From CADEDH01 sp047971245 (lineage in GTDB: Bacteria; Actinomycetota; Acidimicrobiia; Acidimicrobiales; SZUA-35), in assembly GCA_047971245.1 (NCBI GenBank), contig JBKDZN010000267.1, positions 1 to 16,530 of the forward strand: a stretch of 16,530 nt of DNA, given 5' to 3'. The position numbers and the translations under genes were made by a program. The notes under the pieces are model-generated. The model was given only the letters and a program-made list of their open reading frames with translations, had not been told where the DNA came from and made no database searches. Each line of letters begins with the position of its first letter. Position 1 is the first letter of the stretch. Shown in pieces: positions 1-7,212 of this stretch.

Positions 1-155
1 AGACCGGCCAGGGCCACCAGGAGCCCGCCGGTGGCCATCAGCACCGGGCGCCGGGACCGGCTGCGGGCCGGACCCGGCATCGCCACCGCAGCGGCCATAC
101 CGGGATGGTCGCCGTTCACCGATCGCCGCACCATCGGCGGCGCCTGCACACTCAT
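1..155 (-). CDS. Partial N-terminus of a membrane-anchored protein, cut by the window edge
   Basis: An open frame starts with ATG at 155-153 and runs off the left edge after 51 codons. A strong Shine-Dalgarno (GAGGGGGA, roughly 161-168) sits about 5 nt before the start and fixes it. The visible protein has a polar N-terminus of about 38 residues, an Arg-rich stretch (RSRSRRP), then a hydrophobic run (VLMATGGLLVALAG) that looks like a single signal-anchor helix with positive charges on the cytoplasmic side. This layout is common in actinobacterial SAF-domain/CpaB-like pilus proteins, but no part of such a domain is visible, so the function is left open. Its upstream region is the long 156-1418 gap. 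Confidence 0.6.
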   Translation of the reverse strand, partial: MSVQAPPMVRRSVNGDHPGMAAAVAMPGPARSRSRRPVLMATGGLLVALAG

Positions 156-419
156 TTCGTTCCCCCTCGAGCGACCGAATCCGCGGTCGGACGGTCGTCG
201 GCCCCAGGCGGACCGCCGCCCCGTTCGGGCGGGTTCCCGGTCGGGACCAGGCCCCTCGGCGCCGATACCCGGCCGCGTCGAACAGAAGGGGTGCACCTCG
301 GATCGACGTCATCGGGATCATGACAACCCCCCGACGACGCTGCTGAGCCCAGTGCCCCTTCGCTGATCTTGCTGCCGCTACCGCCTGTCGAAGCGCCTAA
401 ACCGCATCTACGACGGGAG

Positions 420-448
420 AATGTAGGAAACATCGGTTGACGATGCAA
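420..448 (-). promoter_or_regulatory. Possible housekeeping promoter reading left
   Basis: On the minus strand TTGCAT (448-443) and TACATT (425-420) are separated by exactly 17 nt. The first matches the TTG of a -35 box and the second fits TANNNT for a -10. It points toward the partial gene starting at 155, which would give a leader of about 250 nt. The fit is moderate and could be chance. Confidence 0.27.
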
Positions 449-840
449 CGGATCCTCCGGATCGCCGGCGAAAAAGTTCGCTGCGTCGATCGCGGCCCGG
501 TGGGCCGATTCGAAGGGGACGTCAACCCTGGTGAGGGGACCATCGGTTGGGGCCGGATGGGTCCGACGGTGTCACCGAAGCCGCCGGTACAACCGGCACG
601 GTACCAGCGGGGCACCGCGGGGACACCGTGATCTGCCGACGTCTCCACAGCTCTGGCGACCCGGACGCCGCCCGGGTTGCCACAGCTCTGAGGACCTCGT
701 CGATCAGCTGACCGCCACCTGGCAGCCGTTCGACGACGGGCCCCGTCACGAAAGGGTCAGCCGCCGAAAGGCCACGGAGTGCCCTGAACGACCGGACGCC
801 ACCAGGCCACCGCTCGCTCCGGGTCATCGGTTCCCGCCGA

Positions 841-900
841 TGCTGTTCATTCAGTAGTGATGCTGTTCATTCAGCAGTGATGCTGTTTATTCAGTAGTGA
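841..900. repeat. Three tandem copies of a 20-bp repeat
   Basis: TGCTGTTCATTCAGTAGTGA occurs at 841-860. It is repeated at 861-880 with one change (AGCAG for AGTAG) and at 881-900 with one change (TTTAT for TTCAT). There are no spacers, so the period is 20 bp, close to two helical turns. The unit is AT-richer than its surroundings. Related TTCATT elements occur nearby at about 929-936 (ATTCATTGG) and 1038-1050 (GTTTCATTCACTG). The form fits a multi-site operator or iteron-like array; it is too short and spacerless for a CRISPR array. Confidence 0.9.
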
Positions 901-1114
901 AGTAATGCAACATCCTTAGAGTGCAATATTCATTGGACTTGATACCGGTGATGTTCACCGCCGAAGCCCATCCGAACCATTGCCTCCATCGCGCAGCGAT
1001 GTTGTACGCAACCTCCCACCGATCGATATTTCAAAACGTTTCATTCACTGCGCAATTTGGGACGACAGGCACTTGTCATGCGAGGACCGCCGTAGGCCTC
1101 ACGAGAAACAGGCA

Positions 1115-1143
1115 CTGACGTCACGGGCAGAACGTACTACATA
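1115..1143 (+). promoter_or_regulatory. Possible promoter of the hydrolase/monooxygenase operon
   Basis: CTGACG (1115-1120) and TACATA (1138-1143) are 17 nt apart inside the AT-richer island and face the operon. The -35-like box overlaps the perfect 8-bp palindrome TGACGTCA at 1116-1123, which could serve as an operator. The leader would be about 270 nt. Only similarity to a generic consensus supports it. Confidence 0.22.
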
Positions 1144-1418
1144 TGGACACTATTGTTAAGGAACTTCGCAAGTTATTTCGGGTTCAATTCAACCAAAAGG
1201 ATCGCGATACGAACCCCTGCAATCACGTCAATGTGGAAGGAGCGGCATCAACGGCGATCGGGGTGGCGGCGGGCGCGTTCGCTCCGGACACGCCGATGGG
1301 GCCATGATGGGGCGTGCCGTGGACCACGGCAGCACCAGCCGGGGGGCAGGCCTCGCCGACCTCGACGCCACCGGCGCCGAGCAGGGGGACAATCAGGCGA
1401 CCGCAGGGAGAGGGCCGC

Positions 1419-1499
1419 ATGCCATGCACCGCCGTCGACACGATCGACGAACCCACCTCCGATCCCGGCGCACCGGCCGGAACCCGGGGCACCCGGTGA
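1419..1499 (+). CDS. Possible 26-codon leader ORF coupled to the serine hydrolase
   Basis: An ATG at 1419 has a strong Shine-Dalgarno (AGGGAGAGGG, about 1405-1413) at about 6 nt spacing and opens a 26-codon frame that ends with TGA at 1497-1499. That stop overlaps the GTG start of the serine hydrolase (GTGA at 1496-1499). Codon choice is like that of real genes here (GCC GTC GAC ACG ATC GAC). The peptide begins MPCTAVDTIDEP and ends TRGTR; it has no signal or membrane segment. It may be a leader peptide giving translational coupling, or the true N-terminus of the hydrolase separated from it by a one-base loss. Confidence 0.4.
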   Translation: MPCTAVDTIDEPTSDPGAPAGTRGTR

Positions 1500-2737
1500 C
1501 CGGCCGGGGAAACGCCCTCGGCTCGGCGATCGACACCATCCTGCAGCGCAGTGTGGCCGCCACCCCCGGCCTCCCCGGCGCCGCGGTGGCCGTCACCGAC
1601 CGCACCGGTCCGGTCGTGCAGGCGGGGGCCGGCGTCCGGGTGATCGGTGGTGACGAGGCGTTCGACGTCGACACGGTATGTGCATTGTTCTCCGCCACCA
1701 AGGCCATCACCGCCACCGCGTGCCTGAGCCTGGTGGACGACGGCGAGCTCGATCTCGACGCTCCGGCCTCGGACTATCTCCCGGTGCTCGGTGAGCTCGA
1801 GGTCCTGGAGTCCCTCGGCGACGGCGACACCCCGGTGACACGGCCACCGAAGCGGCCGGTGACCACCCGCCACCTCCTACTGCACACCGCCGGCTTCGGC
1901 TACCCGATGTTCAACACCACCCAGCGGAAGCTGGTCGGATCCCTGGGCCTCGCGGCCGAGCCCGACAATTCCGATCGTGGCGGTGACCCGGCGACACTCG
2001 CTCCCCTGCTGTTCGATCCCGGCGACCGATGGGAGTACGGCACCGGCATCGACTGGGCCGGCCGGATCGCGGAACGGATATCGGGTCAGCGTCTGGGCCG
2101 ACTCATGGCCGACCGGATCTTCGAACCGCTCGGGATGGACTCCACCGGATTCCGTCTCGATAAGACCATGGCGCCCCGGGTGGCCCTGGTCCATCACCGC
2201 ACCGACGACGGCGGCCTGGAGGCGGGCGATCTCGGCGGGGTCCCCGACCCCGCCCGTCACGCCGGTGGCCACGGCCTCTTCTCCACCGCCGCCGACTACG
2301 CCCGCTTCATCCGGATGTGGCTCAACGACGGTGCCGGACCCGACGGGGCGGTGATCCGTCCCGGAACCGCCGCCATGGCCTTCGCCGACGGGCTGGGCAC
2401 ACCCGCCGGTGGGCCCTCGGCCGAAGTCCATCCCCTTCCCGGTGTTCTTCCCGCCCTCACCCTCGACGCCGACTTCTTCCCCGGCCTACCCAAGGGTTGG
2501 GGCTTGAGTTTCCTGCTCAACAATGCGGATGCGCCCACCGGAAGACCGGCGGGTTCGGCCGGATGGGCCGGGATGGCCAACCTCTTCTACTGGATTGACC
2601 GCCGCACCGGAATCGGAGGCATCTTCGCGACCCAGCTCCTCCCCTTCTTCGATCCGACGGCCTTCGAGACCTTCCTGAGGGTTGAAGGAGCCGTCTATCA
2701 GAACATGAACAATCGCAACCCTTCGGAGCAATCATGA
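1496..2737 (+). CDS. Beta-lactamase-fold serine hydrolase (esterase, class C/EstB-like)
   Basis: This is a 413-residue penicillin-binding-protein-like serine hydrolase, probably a cytoplasmic esterase or amidase since no signal peptide is visible. The catalytic SxxK is SATK at residues 66-69 (nucleophile Ser66, base Lys69), in the usual context 'CALFSATKAIT'. The motif-2 tyrosine is Tyr181 in 'WEYGTGIDWAG'; the Asn of a classic YxN is not there. A WAG near 357-359 occupies the region of the third motif. Related esterases start just before the 'IDxxLQR' helix, which fits GTG 1496. The frame stays open upstream to an ATG at 1304, but that part reads as Arg/Gly-rich non-coding sequence. The stop overlaps the next start (ATGA 2734-2737), so it is translated together with the flavin monooxygenase. 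Confidence 0.85.
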   Translation: MTGRGNALGSAIDTILQRSVAATPGLPGAAVAVTDRTGPVVQAGAGVRVIGGDEAFDVDTVCALFSATKAITATACLSLVDDGELDLDAPASDYLPVLGELEVLESLGDGDTPVTRPPKRPVTTRHLLLHTAGFGYPMFNTTQRKLVGSLGLAAEPDNSDRGGDPATLAPLLFDPGDRWEYGTGIDWAGRIAERISGQRLGRLMADRIFEPLGMDSTGFRLDKTMAPRVALVHHRTDDGGLEAGDLGGVPDPARHAGGHGLFSTAADYARFIRMWLNDGAGPDGAVIRPGTAAMAFADGLGTPAGGPSAEVHPLPGVLPALTLDADFFPGLPKGWGLSFLLNNADAPTGRPAGSAGWAGMANLFYWIDRRTGIGGIFATQLLPFFDPTAFETFLRVEGAVYQNMNNRNPSEQS

Positions 2738-4034
2738 AATTCGTTTGGTTCAACCTCATGCCCTGGCCCTATCTCCCGGAGGACTTCCGGGAGACGCACC
2801 GGTCCGTCTGGGTGGACATCGATTCCAACCTGTTCGACCCGGAGAAAGCCAACGGCCTCTACCACACGTACATGGACCAGTTGGAGTTCGCCGACGAGAT
2901 CGGTTTCGACGGCATCGGAGTGAACGAACACCATCAGACGGGTACGGCATCATGCCGTCTCCGAACATCATCGCCGCCGGCCTGGCCCGTCGAACCAGCC
3001 AGGCCGCCTTGTGTGTCATCGGCAACTCGATCGCGTTGTACAACCCGCCGATCCGGGTGGCGGAGGAATTCGCGATGCTCGACGTCATCTCCGGGGGCCG
3101 GCTGGTGGCCGGGTTCCCGGTGGGCACGCCGATGGACACCAACTTCTGCTACGGCCAGATCCCGGCGCTCACCCGGGACAAGTACGACGAGGCCCACCGC
3201 CTGATCATGCAGGCCTGGGCGTCCGACGAGCCGTTCGCCTTCGACGGCAAGTACAACCAGCTGCGGTACGTGAACTGTTGGCCGAAGCCGATCCAGAAAC
3301 CGCATCCCCCCGTCTACATCCCCGGGGGCGGGTCGATCGAGACCTGGGACTTCTGCCTCGACCACGACTACAACTACTCCTACCTGTCGTTCAACGGGTA
3401 CAAGGCCGGCAAGTCGTTGCTCGACGGCTATTGGGAACGGGTGGCGGCCCGGGACGTTGATGAATCTCCGGGCCGGGCATCGTTCGCCCAGATCATCTGT
3501 GTGGCCGACTCCGACGCCGAGGCCGAGGAGCTGTACGCCGAGCACATCCTGTACTTCTTCAATCGGTGCCTCCACGTGTATCCCGGGTTCGCCGACCCAC
3601 CCGGATACCGGACCGTCAATACGATCAAGGCGGGGAAGCTGAACCAGCTCCGCAAGGAGAACCAGGAGGTGTTCACCCGCCTCACGTGGTCCGATCTCGT
3701 CGACGGTGGCTTCGTGATCGCCGGTGGACCCGACACGGTGCGGGAGCAGATGGAGCACATGATCAAGCAGCTCCGGCTCGGCACGGTGTTCTGCCTGCTG
3801 CACATGGGCGATATGCCGGATTGGAAGACCAGGTACAGCACCCAGTTGTTCGCGGAGAAGGTGATGCCGCAGCTCAAGGGCATCTGGCCCGAACTCGAGA
3901 CCGATACCCGATGGTGGCCGTCTCCGATGAAGGACCGGGTCCGCCCGGAGACCACGGTGGAGGCCGCCCGCACCCCGGGGCGGCGACCCGGCGACCCGGC
4001 CCCGGTAGGCGACGAGAACGGAGCAGCGATCTGA
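2734..4034 (+). pseudogene. LLM-class flavin-dependent oxidoreductase, frame broken by a one-base deletion
   Basis: This is a bacterial-luciferase-like monooxygenase of the TIM-barrel family, about 433 residues when repaired. It starts at ATG 2734, overlapping the hydrolase stop, with GGAG just upstream. The first 68 residues (MKFVWFNLMPWPYLPEDF to NEHHQ) are in one frame; the rest, from GYGIMPSPN onward, is in the next. The break is at about 2938: CAG AC GGG TAC, where one added A would restore CAG AAC GGG, giving the family motif NEHHQNGYG. Strong family blocks follow: EEFAMLDVISGGRLVAGFPVG, the PIQKPHPPVYIPGGG segment, and CLHVYPGFADPPGYRT. The reducing cofactor (FMNH2 or F420H2) cannot be told from sequence. 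Either the gene is inactive or the base is missing from the assembly. No slippery heptamer is present. It ends with TGA overlapping the next ATG (TGATG at 4032-4036). Confidence 0.88.
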
Positions 4035-4864
4035 TGGCCGACGAATCCGCGATCCCCAACGCCGCCGACGGCGACACCCCGCTGCGCACCGAGCGGGTCA
4101 CGACCCGCCGCGGCATCGAGGGCGATGTCCTGGTGGGTGGCGACGGTCCGCCGCTCGTGTTCTTCCACGGCGCCGGCGGGGTGACCGACCGCGATCCCCT
4201 GCTCACGGCACTGGCCGCCTCGTTCACGGTCCACGCCCCGATCTGGCCCGGCTACGGCCACGACGAGACCGAGACCTCCGTGGAGGACATGCTCGACTTC
4301 ACCCTGCACGGCTGGGACGTGGTGGACGCGCTCGACCTGGGCGGACCGCCGGTGGTGGTCGGTCATTCGATGGGCGGGATGATCGCGGCCGAGATGGCCT
4401 CGGTCGCCCCCCACGATCTGGCCCGCCTCGTCCTGATCGCCCCGGCCGGCCTGTGGGACGACGAGCATCCCGTCCCGGACATCTTCGCCATGCTCCCATT
4501 CGAGATGGCCGAGGTGTTGTTCGACGATCCGGTGCAGGGCGAGAAGCTCATGACCGGCGGGGTCGACTTCTCCGACAACGAGGCCCTGGCCGGGTTCATG
4601 GTGGCCAACGCCCGCCGTCTGGGTACGGCGGGGAAGATCCTGTTCCCCATCCCCAACCGGAGGCTGTCGAAGCGGTTGTACCGGGTGGCGGTGCCCACCA
4701 CCCTGGTGTGGGGGGCGAGTGACAAGCTGTACCCGCCCGACCCGTACGCCGGGATGTGGAGCGAGGCGTTGGCCGACGCGCGCCTGATCACGTTGGAGCA
4801 GGCGGGGCACATGGCCCCGCTCGAGCAACCCGACGCCGTCGCCGACGCCGTCGCCGACGGCTGA
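4034..4864 (+). CDS. Alpha/beta-fold hydrolase
   Basis: This is a 276-residue soluble alpha/beta hydrolase. The oxyanion-hole strand is FFHGAGG (43-49). The nucleophile elbow is GHSMGG with Ser112. The acid is Asp230 in WGASDKLYPP and the catalytic His is His259 in AGHMAPLE. A lid region lies at about 140-210. Length and motif spacing are normal for the family. The start ATG shares its A with the stop of the monooxygenase gene, so this is the last cistron of the operon. With an esterase and a monooxygenase upstream, a hydrolytic step in degrading an oxygenated, ester or lactone-type substrate is a reasonable inference; the substrate is unknown. The last codons come from a 12-bp tandem duplication (4835-4858) that yields a DAVADAVADG tail. 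Confidence 0.88.
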   Translation: MADESAIPNAADGDTPLRTERVTTRRGIEGDVLVGGDGPPLVFFHGAGGVTDRDPLLTALAASFTVHAPIWPGYGHDETETSVEDMLDFTLHGWDVVDALDLGGPPVVVGHSMGGMIAAEMASVAPHDLARLVLIAPAGLWDDEHPVPDIFAMLPFEMAEVLFDDPVQGEKLMTGGVDFSDNEALAGFMVANARRLGTAGKILFPIPNRRLSKRLYRVAVPTTLVWGASDKLYPPDPYAGMWSEALADARLITLEQAGHMAPLEQPDAVADAVADG

Positions 4865-4890
4865 GACCACCGATCCGGCCGCCGCGCCGA

Positions 4891-4921
4891 CCCCGGGCCG
4901 TCGTGCGTCGACGGTCCGGGG
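4891..4921. terminator. Terminator-like hairpin between convergent genes
   Basis: CCGGGCCGTCG (4893-4903) pairs with CGACGGTCCGG (4909-4919) across the loop TGCGT, with one G-T pair. Two more C-G pairs extend the stem to 4891-4921. It lies between the 3' ends of the plus-strand operon and the minus-strand adenosyltransferase, so it could stop transcription from both sides. No T-tract follows, as is common in high-GC actinobacteria. Confidence 0.55.
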
Positions 4922-5010
4922 GGAGCGCCCGGGGGCGCGATCCGGATCGTTGCGGCCCGGAGCGGTTCCGTCGGGCGGGGTTCGGTTGGCCGGGTTCGGT
5001 CCGGCGCCCG

Positions 5011-5583
5011 TCAGTCGGAGGCCGGCTCGGCCCGGACGTCGGTACCCCGCACCGAGCGGGACCTGGTCGCTTCGCCCTCCTGCCAACGGGCCAGCACCCA
5101 GACCAGATCCGAGAGGCGGTTGAGGTACGGCACCACCTGGGAGTCCGGGGTCGCGGCGGCGATGGCCACCCGTTCGGCCCGGCGGACCACGGTGCGAGCG
5201 ACGTCGAGTGCCGCCGAGACCCGATTGCCGCCCGGGATGACGAACTCGGTGGGCGGCTCGAAGCGTGCGCTGAGGTCGTCGATGATCGGTTCCAGACCGG
5301 CCACCATCTCGGCGGTGACGAGGGTGGTGCCGGCGACCAGTTTGGACCGGTTGGCGGGGAGGGTGGCCAGCTCGGCCATGGCGACGTACAGGTCGTGGCC
5401 GATCTGGACGAGCAGGTCGTCCAGTTCGCTGCCGGCATCGCATTCCGCCCGGGCGAGGCCGAGCATGGCCTGGGCCTCGTCGACGGCGCCGTAGGCGACG
5501 GGTTGGGGGGAGTCCTTGGGGACGCGGCCCCCGAAGAGCAGGCCGGTGGTGCCGTCGTCGCCGGCTCGCGTGTAAACCTTCAC
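5011..5583 (-). CDS. pduO: PduO-type cob(I)alamin adenosyltransferase
   Basis: This is a 190-residue enzyme that transfers the 5'-deoxyadenosyl group of ATP to cob(I)alamin to make adenosylcobalamin. Family signatures appear in order: the ATP-binding N-terminal YTRAGDDGTTGL (4-15), the YGAVDE helix (31-36), the FVIPGG loop (114-119) followed by ALDVARTVVRRAERV, and YLNRLSDL (153-160). Length is normal for the PduO/MMAB family. The start is GTG; a TACGCT hexamer lies exactly 6 nt upstream, so the message may be leaderless. It is divergent from the aminopeptidase gene and convergent with the hydrolase operon. No B12-dependent enzyme is visible in the window. Confidence 0.93.
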   Translation of the reverse strand: MKVYTRAGDDGTTGLLFGGRVPKDSPQPVAYGAVDEAQAMLGLARAECDAGSELDDLLVQIGHDLYVAMAELATLPANRSKLVAGTTLVTAEMVAGLEPIIDDLSARFEPPTEFVIPGGNRVSAALDVARTVVRRAERVAIAAATPDSQVVPYLNRLSDLVWVLARWQEGEATRSRSVRGTDVRAEPASD

Positions 5584-5589
5584 CCTGCG

Positions 5590-5595
5590 AGCGTA
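5590..5595 (-). promoter_or_regulatory. Possible -10 box for a leaderless adenosyltransferase transcript
   Basis: On the minus strand TACGCT (TANNNT form) is followed by exactly 6 nt (CGCAGG) and then the GTG start. This puts the expected transcription start at the start codon itself. The same geometry recurs at two other GTG-start genes in this window. Confidence 0.45.
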
Positions 5596-5680
5596 ATGGG
5601 CCGATCGACGGCGCCGACAAACGGTTCGTCAGGTTGTCCCGGCCGGTCCGCCCGGAGCACCGGTCGGGCCGTCGGCATGG

Positions 5681-5686
5681 CACGAT
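5681..5686 (+). promoter_or_regulatory. Possible -10 box for a leaderless aminopeptidase transcript
   Basis: CACGAT is followed by 6 nt (GGTGGG) and then the GTG start at 5693. It differs from the TACGAT box at 7201 only in the first base. The GGTGGG could also act as a ribosome site, but it directly abuts the start codon, which is too close. Confidence 0.35.
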
Positions 5687-5692
5687 GGTGGG

Positions 5693-7186
5693 GTGACCAG
5701 CGAACCGCAGCAGCCGACCAACAACCGCTCGGTCCCCACCACCGACGAGCTCCGGGCGTTCATCGCCGGTGGGTGGGCGCCCCGACGACCGACCGTGACC
5801 GGTCCGTGCGCCGCGGCTCCGTGGGCGGCCCGGCGCCGCCAGGCGCTGGGGGCAGCCCGGCCAGGGGAACGTCTTGTCCTCCCCGCCGGCGGCCTCAAGG
5901 TCCGGAGCAACGACACTGACTACGTTTTCCGGCCCGACACCGCGTTCGCCTACCTGACCGGCCTGGGCAGCGATCGTGAGCCGGATGCGGTCCTGGTGCT
6001 CGAACCCGATGAGCGCGACGGCCACGAGGTGGTGCTGTACTTCCGCCCACTGGCCGACCGGGACACCGACGAGTTCTTCGCCGATCCCCGGTACGGCGAG
6101 TTCTGGGTGGGGGCCCGGCCGACATTGGCCGACATGGAGGTCGAGCTCGGCCTGACCGCGGCGCCGATCGACCAGTTCGCGGCCGCGGTGGGGAAGAACG
6201 CCGGCACCACCCCGATCCGGGTCGTCCGAGACGCGGATCCGGCGATTGCGGCCCTGGTCGACGAGGTCCGGGACGCGGCGGGCGTGGACGGCGACGAGGC
6301 CCGCCGGGCCGACGGGATCCTGGCCCACGACCTGTCGGCCATGCGACTCACCAAAGACGAGTACGAGATCGACCAGATGCGTCAGGCCGTGGCCGCCACC
6401 CACATCGGGTTCGACGCCGTCGTGGCCGGCCTGCCCGAGGCGGTCCGCCGTGGGCGGGGTGAGCGCTGGATCGAGGGTACGTTCGGCTTGCACGCCCGTC
6501 ATCAGGGCAACGGGGTGGGGTACGACTCCATCTGCGCGGCCGGCGACCACGCCAACACCCTGCACTGGATCAAGAACACCGGTGAGGTGCGACCCGGCGA
6601 ACTGGTGCTGGTCGACGCCGGGGTCGAGCTGGATTCCCTGTTCACCGCCGACATCACCCGGACCCTGCCCATCGACGGGACCTTCACCCCGGCCCAGCGG
6701 GAGGTGTACGACGCGGTATTGGCCGCCCAGACGGCGGCCATGCAGGCGGTGAAGCCGGGGAACCTGTTCTCCGACATCCACGGCGCCGCGGTACGGGTCA
6801 TCGCCGAATATCTCCACGCGTGGGGCCTGCTTCCCGACGGGGTGGATGTGGAGGCGACCTTGGATCCCGACCACGGCCAGTACCACCGGCGCTGGATGGT
6901 GCACGGAACCAGTCATCATCTGGGGCTCGACGTGCACGACTGCGCCCTGGCGACCCGGCAGGAGTACTTCGATGCCGAGCTCCTCGCCGGCATGATCCTC
7001 ACCGTGGAGCCGGGCTTGTACTTCAAGGCCGACGACCTGTTGGCCCCGGAGCGGTTCCGGGGGATCGGCATCCGGATCGAAGACGACGTGCTCGTCACCG
7101 AGGACGGCTTCGAGAACCTCTCGGCCGCCATCCCCCGCACCGCCGACGAGGTCACCGCCTGGATCGCCGAGATCCAGGCCCGGTAG
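5693..7186 (+). CDS. pepP: Xaa-Pro aminopeptidase (M24B metallopeptidase)
   Basis: This 497-residue cytosolic peptidase releases an N-terminal residue that precedes proline. The N-terminal AMP_N domain (about 40-180) includes the typical 'FRPDTAFAYLTGL' stretch. The C-terminal pita-bread domain (about 220-490) carries all five dinuclear metal ligands: Asp308 (LVDAGVE), Asp320 (TADITRT), His408 (VHGTSHHLGLDVHD), Glu439 (LTVEPGLY) and Glu463 (GIRIEDD). Length is typical or slightly long because of about 30 extra N-terminal residues. The GTG start is supported by the promoter-like hexamer 6 nt upstream. The symbol follows the E. coli family member; orthology in detail is not shown. Confidence 0.93.
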   Translation: MTSEPQQPTNNRSVPTTDELRAFIAGGWAPRRPTVTGPCAAAPWAARRRQALGAARPGERLVLPAGGLKVRSNDTDYVFRPDTAFAYLTGLGSDREPDAVLVLEPDERDGHEVVLYFRPLADRDTDEFFADPRYGEFWVGARPTLADMEVELGLTAAPIDQFAAAVGKNAGTTPIRVVRDADPAIAALVDEVRDAAGVDGDEARRADGILAHDLSAMRLTKDEYEIDQMRQAVAATHIGFDAVVAGLPEAVRRGRGERWIEGTFGLHARHQGNGVGYDSICAAGDHANTLHWIKNTGEVRPGELVLVDAGVELDSLFTADITRTLPIDGTFTPAQREVYDAVLAAQTAAMQAVKPGNLFSDIHGAAVRVIAEYLHAWGLLPDGVDVEATLDPDHGQYHRRWMVHGTSHHLGLDVHDCALATRQEYFDAELLAGMILTVEPGLYFKADDLLAPERFRGIGIRIEDDVLVTEDGFENLSAAIPRTADEVTAWIAEIQAR

Positions 7187-7200
7187 GCGGTGAACCGGGT

Positions 7201-7206
7201 TACGAT
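7201..7206 (+). promoter_or_regulatory. Possible -10 box for a leaderless transcript
   Basis: TACGAT, a good TANNNT actinobacterial -10, is followed by 6 nt (CCGGGC) and then GTG at 7213. It lies in the short gap after the aminopeptidase stop, so the downstream gene could have its own promoter. No recognisable -35 is seen. Confidence 0.45.
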
Positions 7207-7212
7207 CCGGGC

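Larger units (their letters stand above)
156..1418. other. Long intergenic stretch without a convincing gene
   Basis: No frame on either strand shows protein-like composition together with a ribosome site. Between 156 and about 835 the DNA is GC-rich with low-complexity Arg/Pro/Gly frames. It contains an 11-bp direct repeat CCACAGCTCTG at 645-655 and 680-690. From about 840 to 1250 the DNA is distinctly AT-richer than the rest of the window and holds the tandem repeat at 841-900. It also has small dyads: GTTG-TACG-CAAC at 1001-1012, the palindrome TGACGTCA at 1116-1123, AACTT-CGC-AAGTT at 1162-1174 and GGTT-N6-AACC at 1181-1194. It looks like a regulatory region or the scar of an acquired segment. 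Confidence 0.5.

Noticed and set aside
522..827. Minus-strand 101-codon frame with a protein-like middle part
   Set aside because: Third-position GC is lower than in the real genes, the end is low-complexity, and there is no ribosome site or recognisable domain.
841..900. Tandem repeats considered as a CRISPR array
   Set aside because: The 20-bp units are directly adjacent with no spacers, and there are no cas genes.
921..1118. 65-codon plus-strand frame in the AT-richer island
   Set aside because: No ribosome site and no family resemblance; it crosses several dyads that look regulatory.
1177..1194. GGTTCAATTC resembling a tRNA T-loop
   Set aside because: The flanking bases do not form the T-stem, and no acceptor, D or anticodon arm can be folded around it.
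1304..1495. N-terminal extension of the serine hydrolase to an ATG at 1304
   Set aside because: The extra 64 residues are Arg/Gly/His-rich and unlike the family, whose members begin just before the IDxxLQR helix. Codon quality drops upstream of 1496 in this frame while another frame improves.
1153..1653. A plus-strand frame of about 166 codons overlapping the operon start
   Set aside because: The product is Arg/Pro/Gly low-complexity and it overlaps the serine hydrolase in another frame; no ribosome site.
2930..2950. Programmed ribosomal frameshift in the flavin monooxygenase
   Set aside because: No slippery heptamer or following structure is seen, and a single added A restores the exact family motif.
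3428..6937. A minus-strand open frame of more than 1100 codons
   Set aside because: It is antisense to four well-supported genes, is rich in Arg/Gly/Val/His and shows no domain. Long antisense frames are expected at this GC content.
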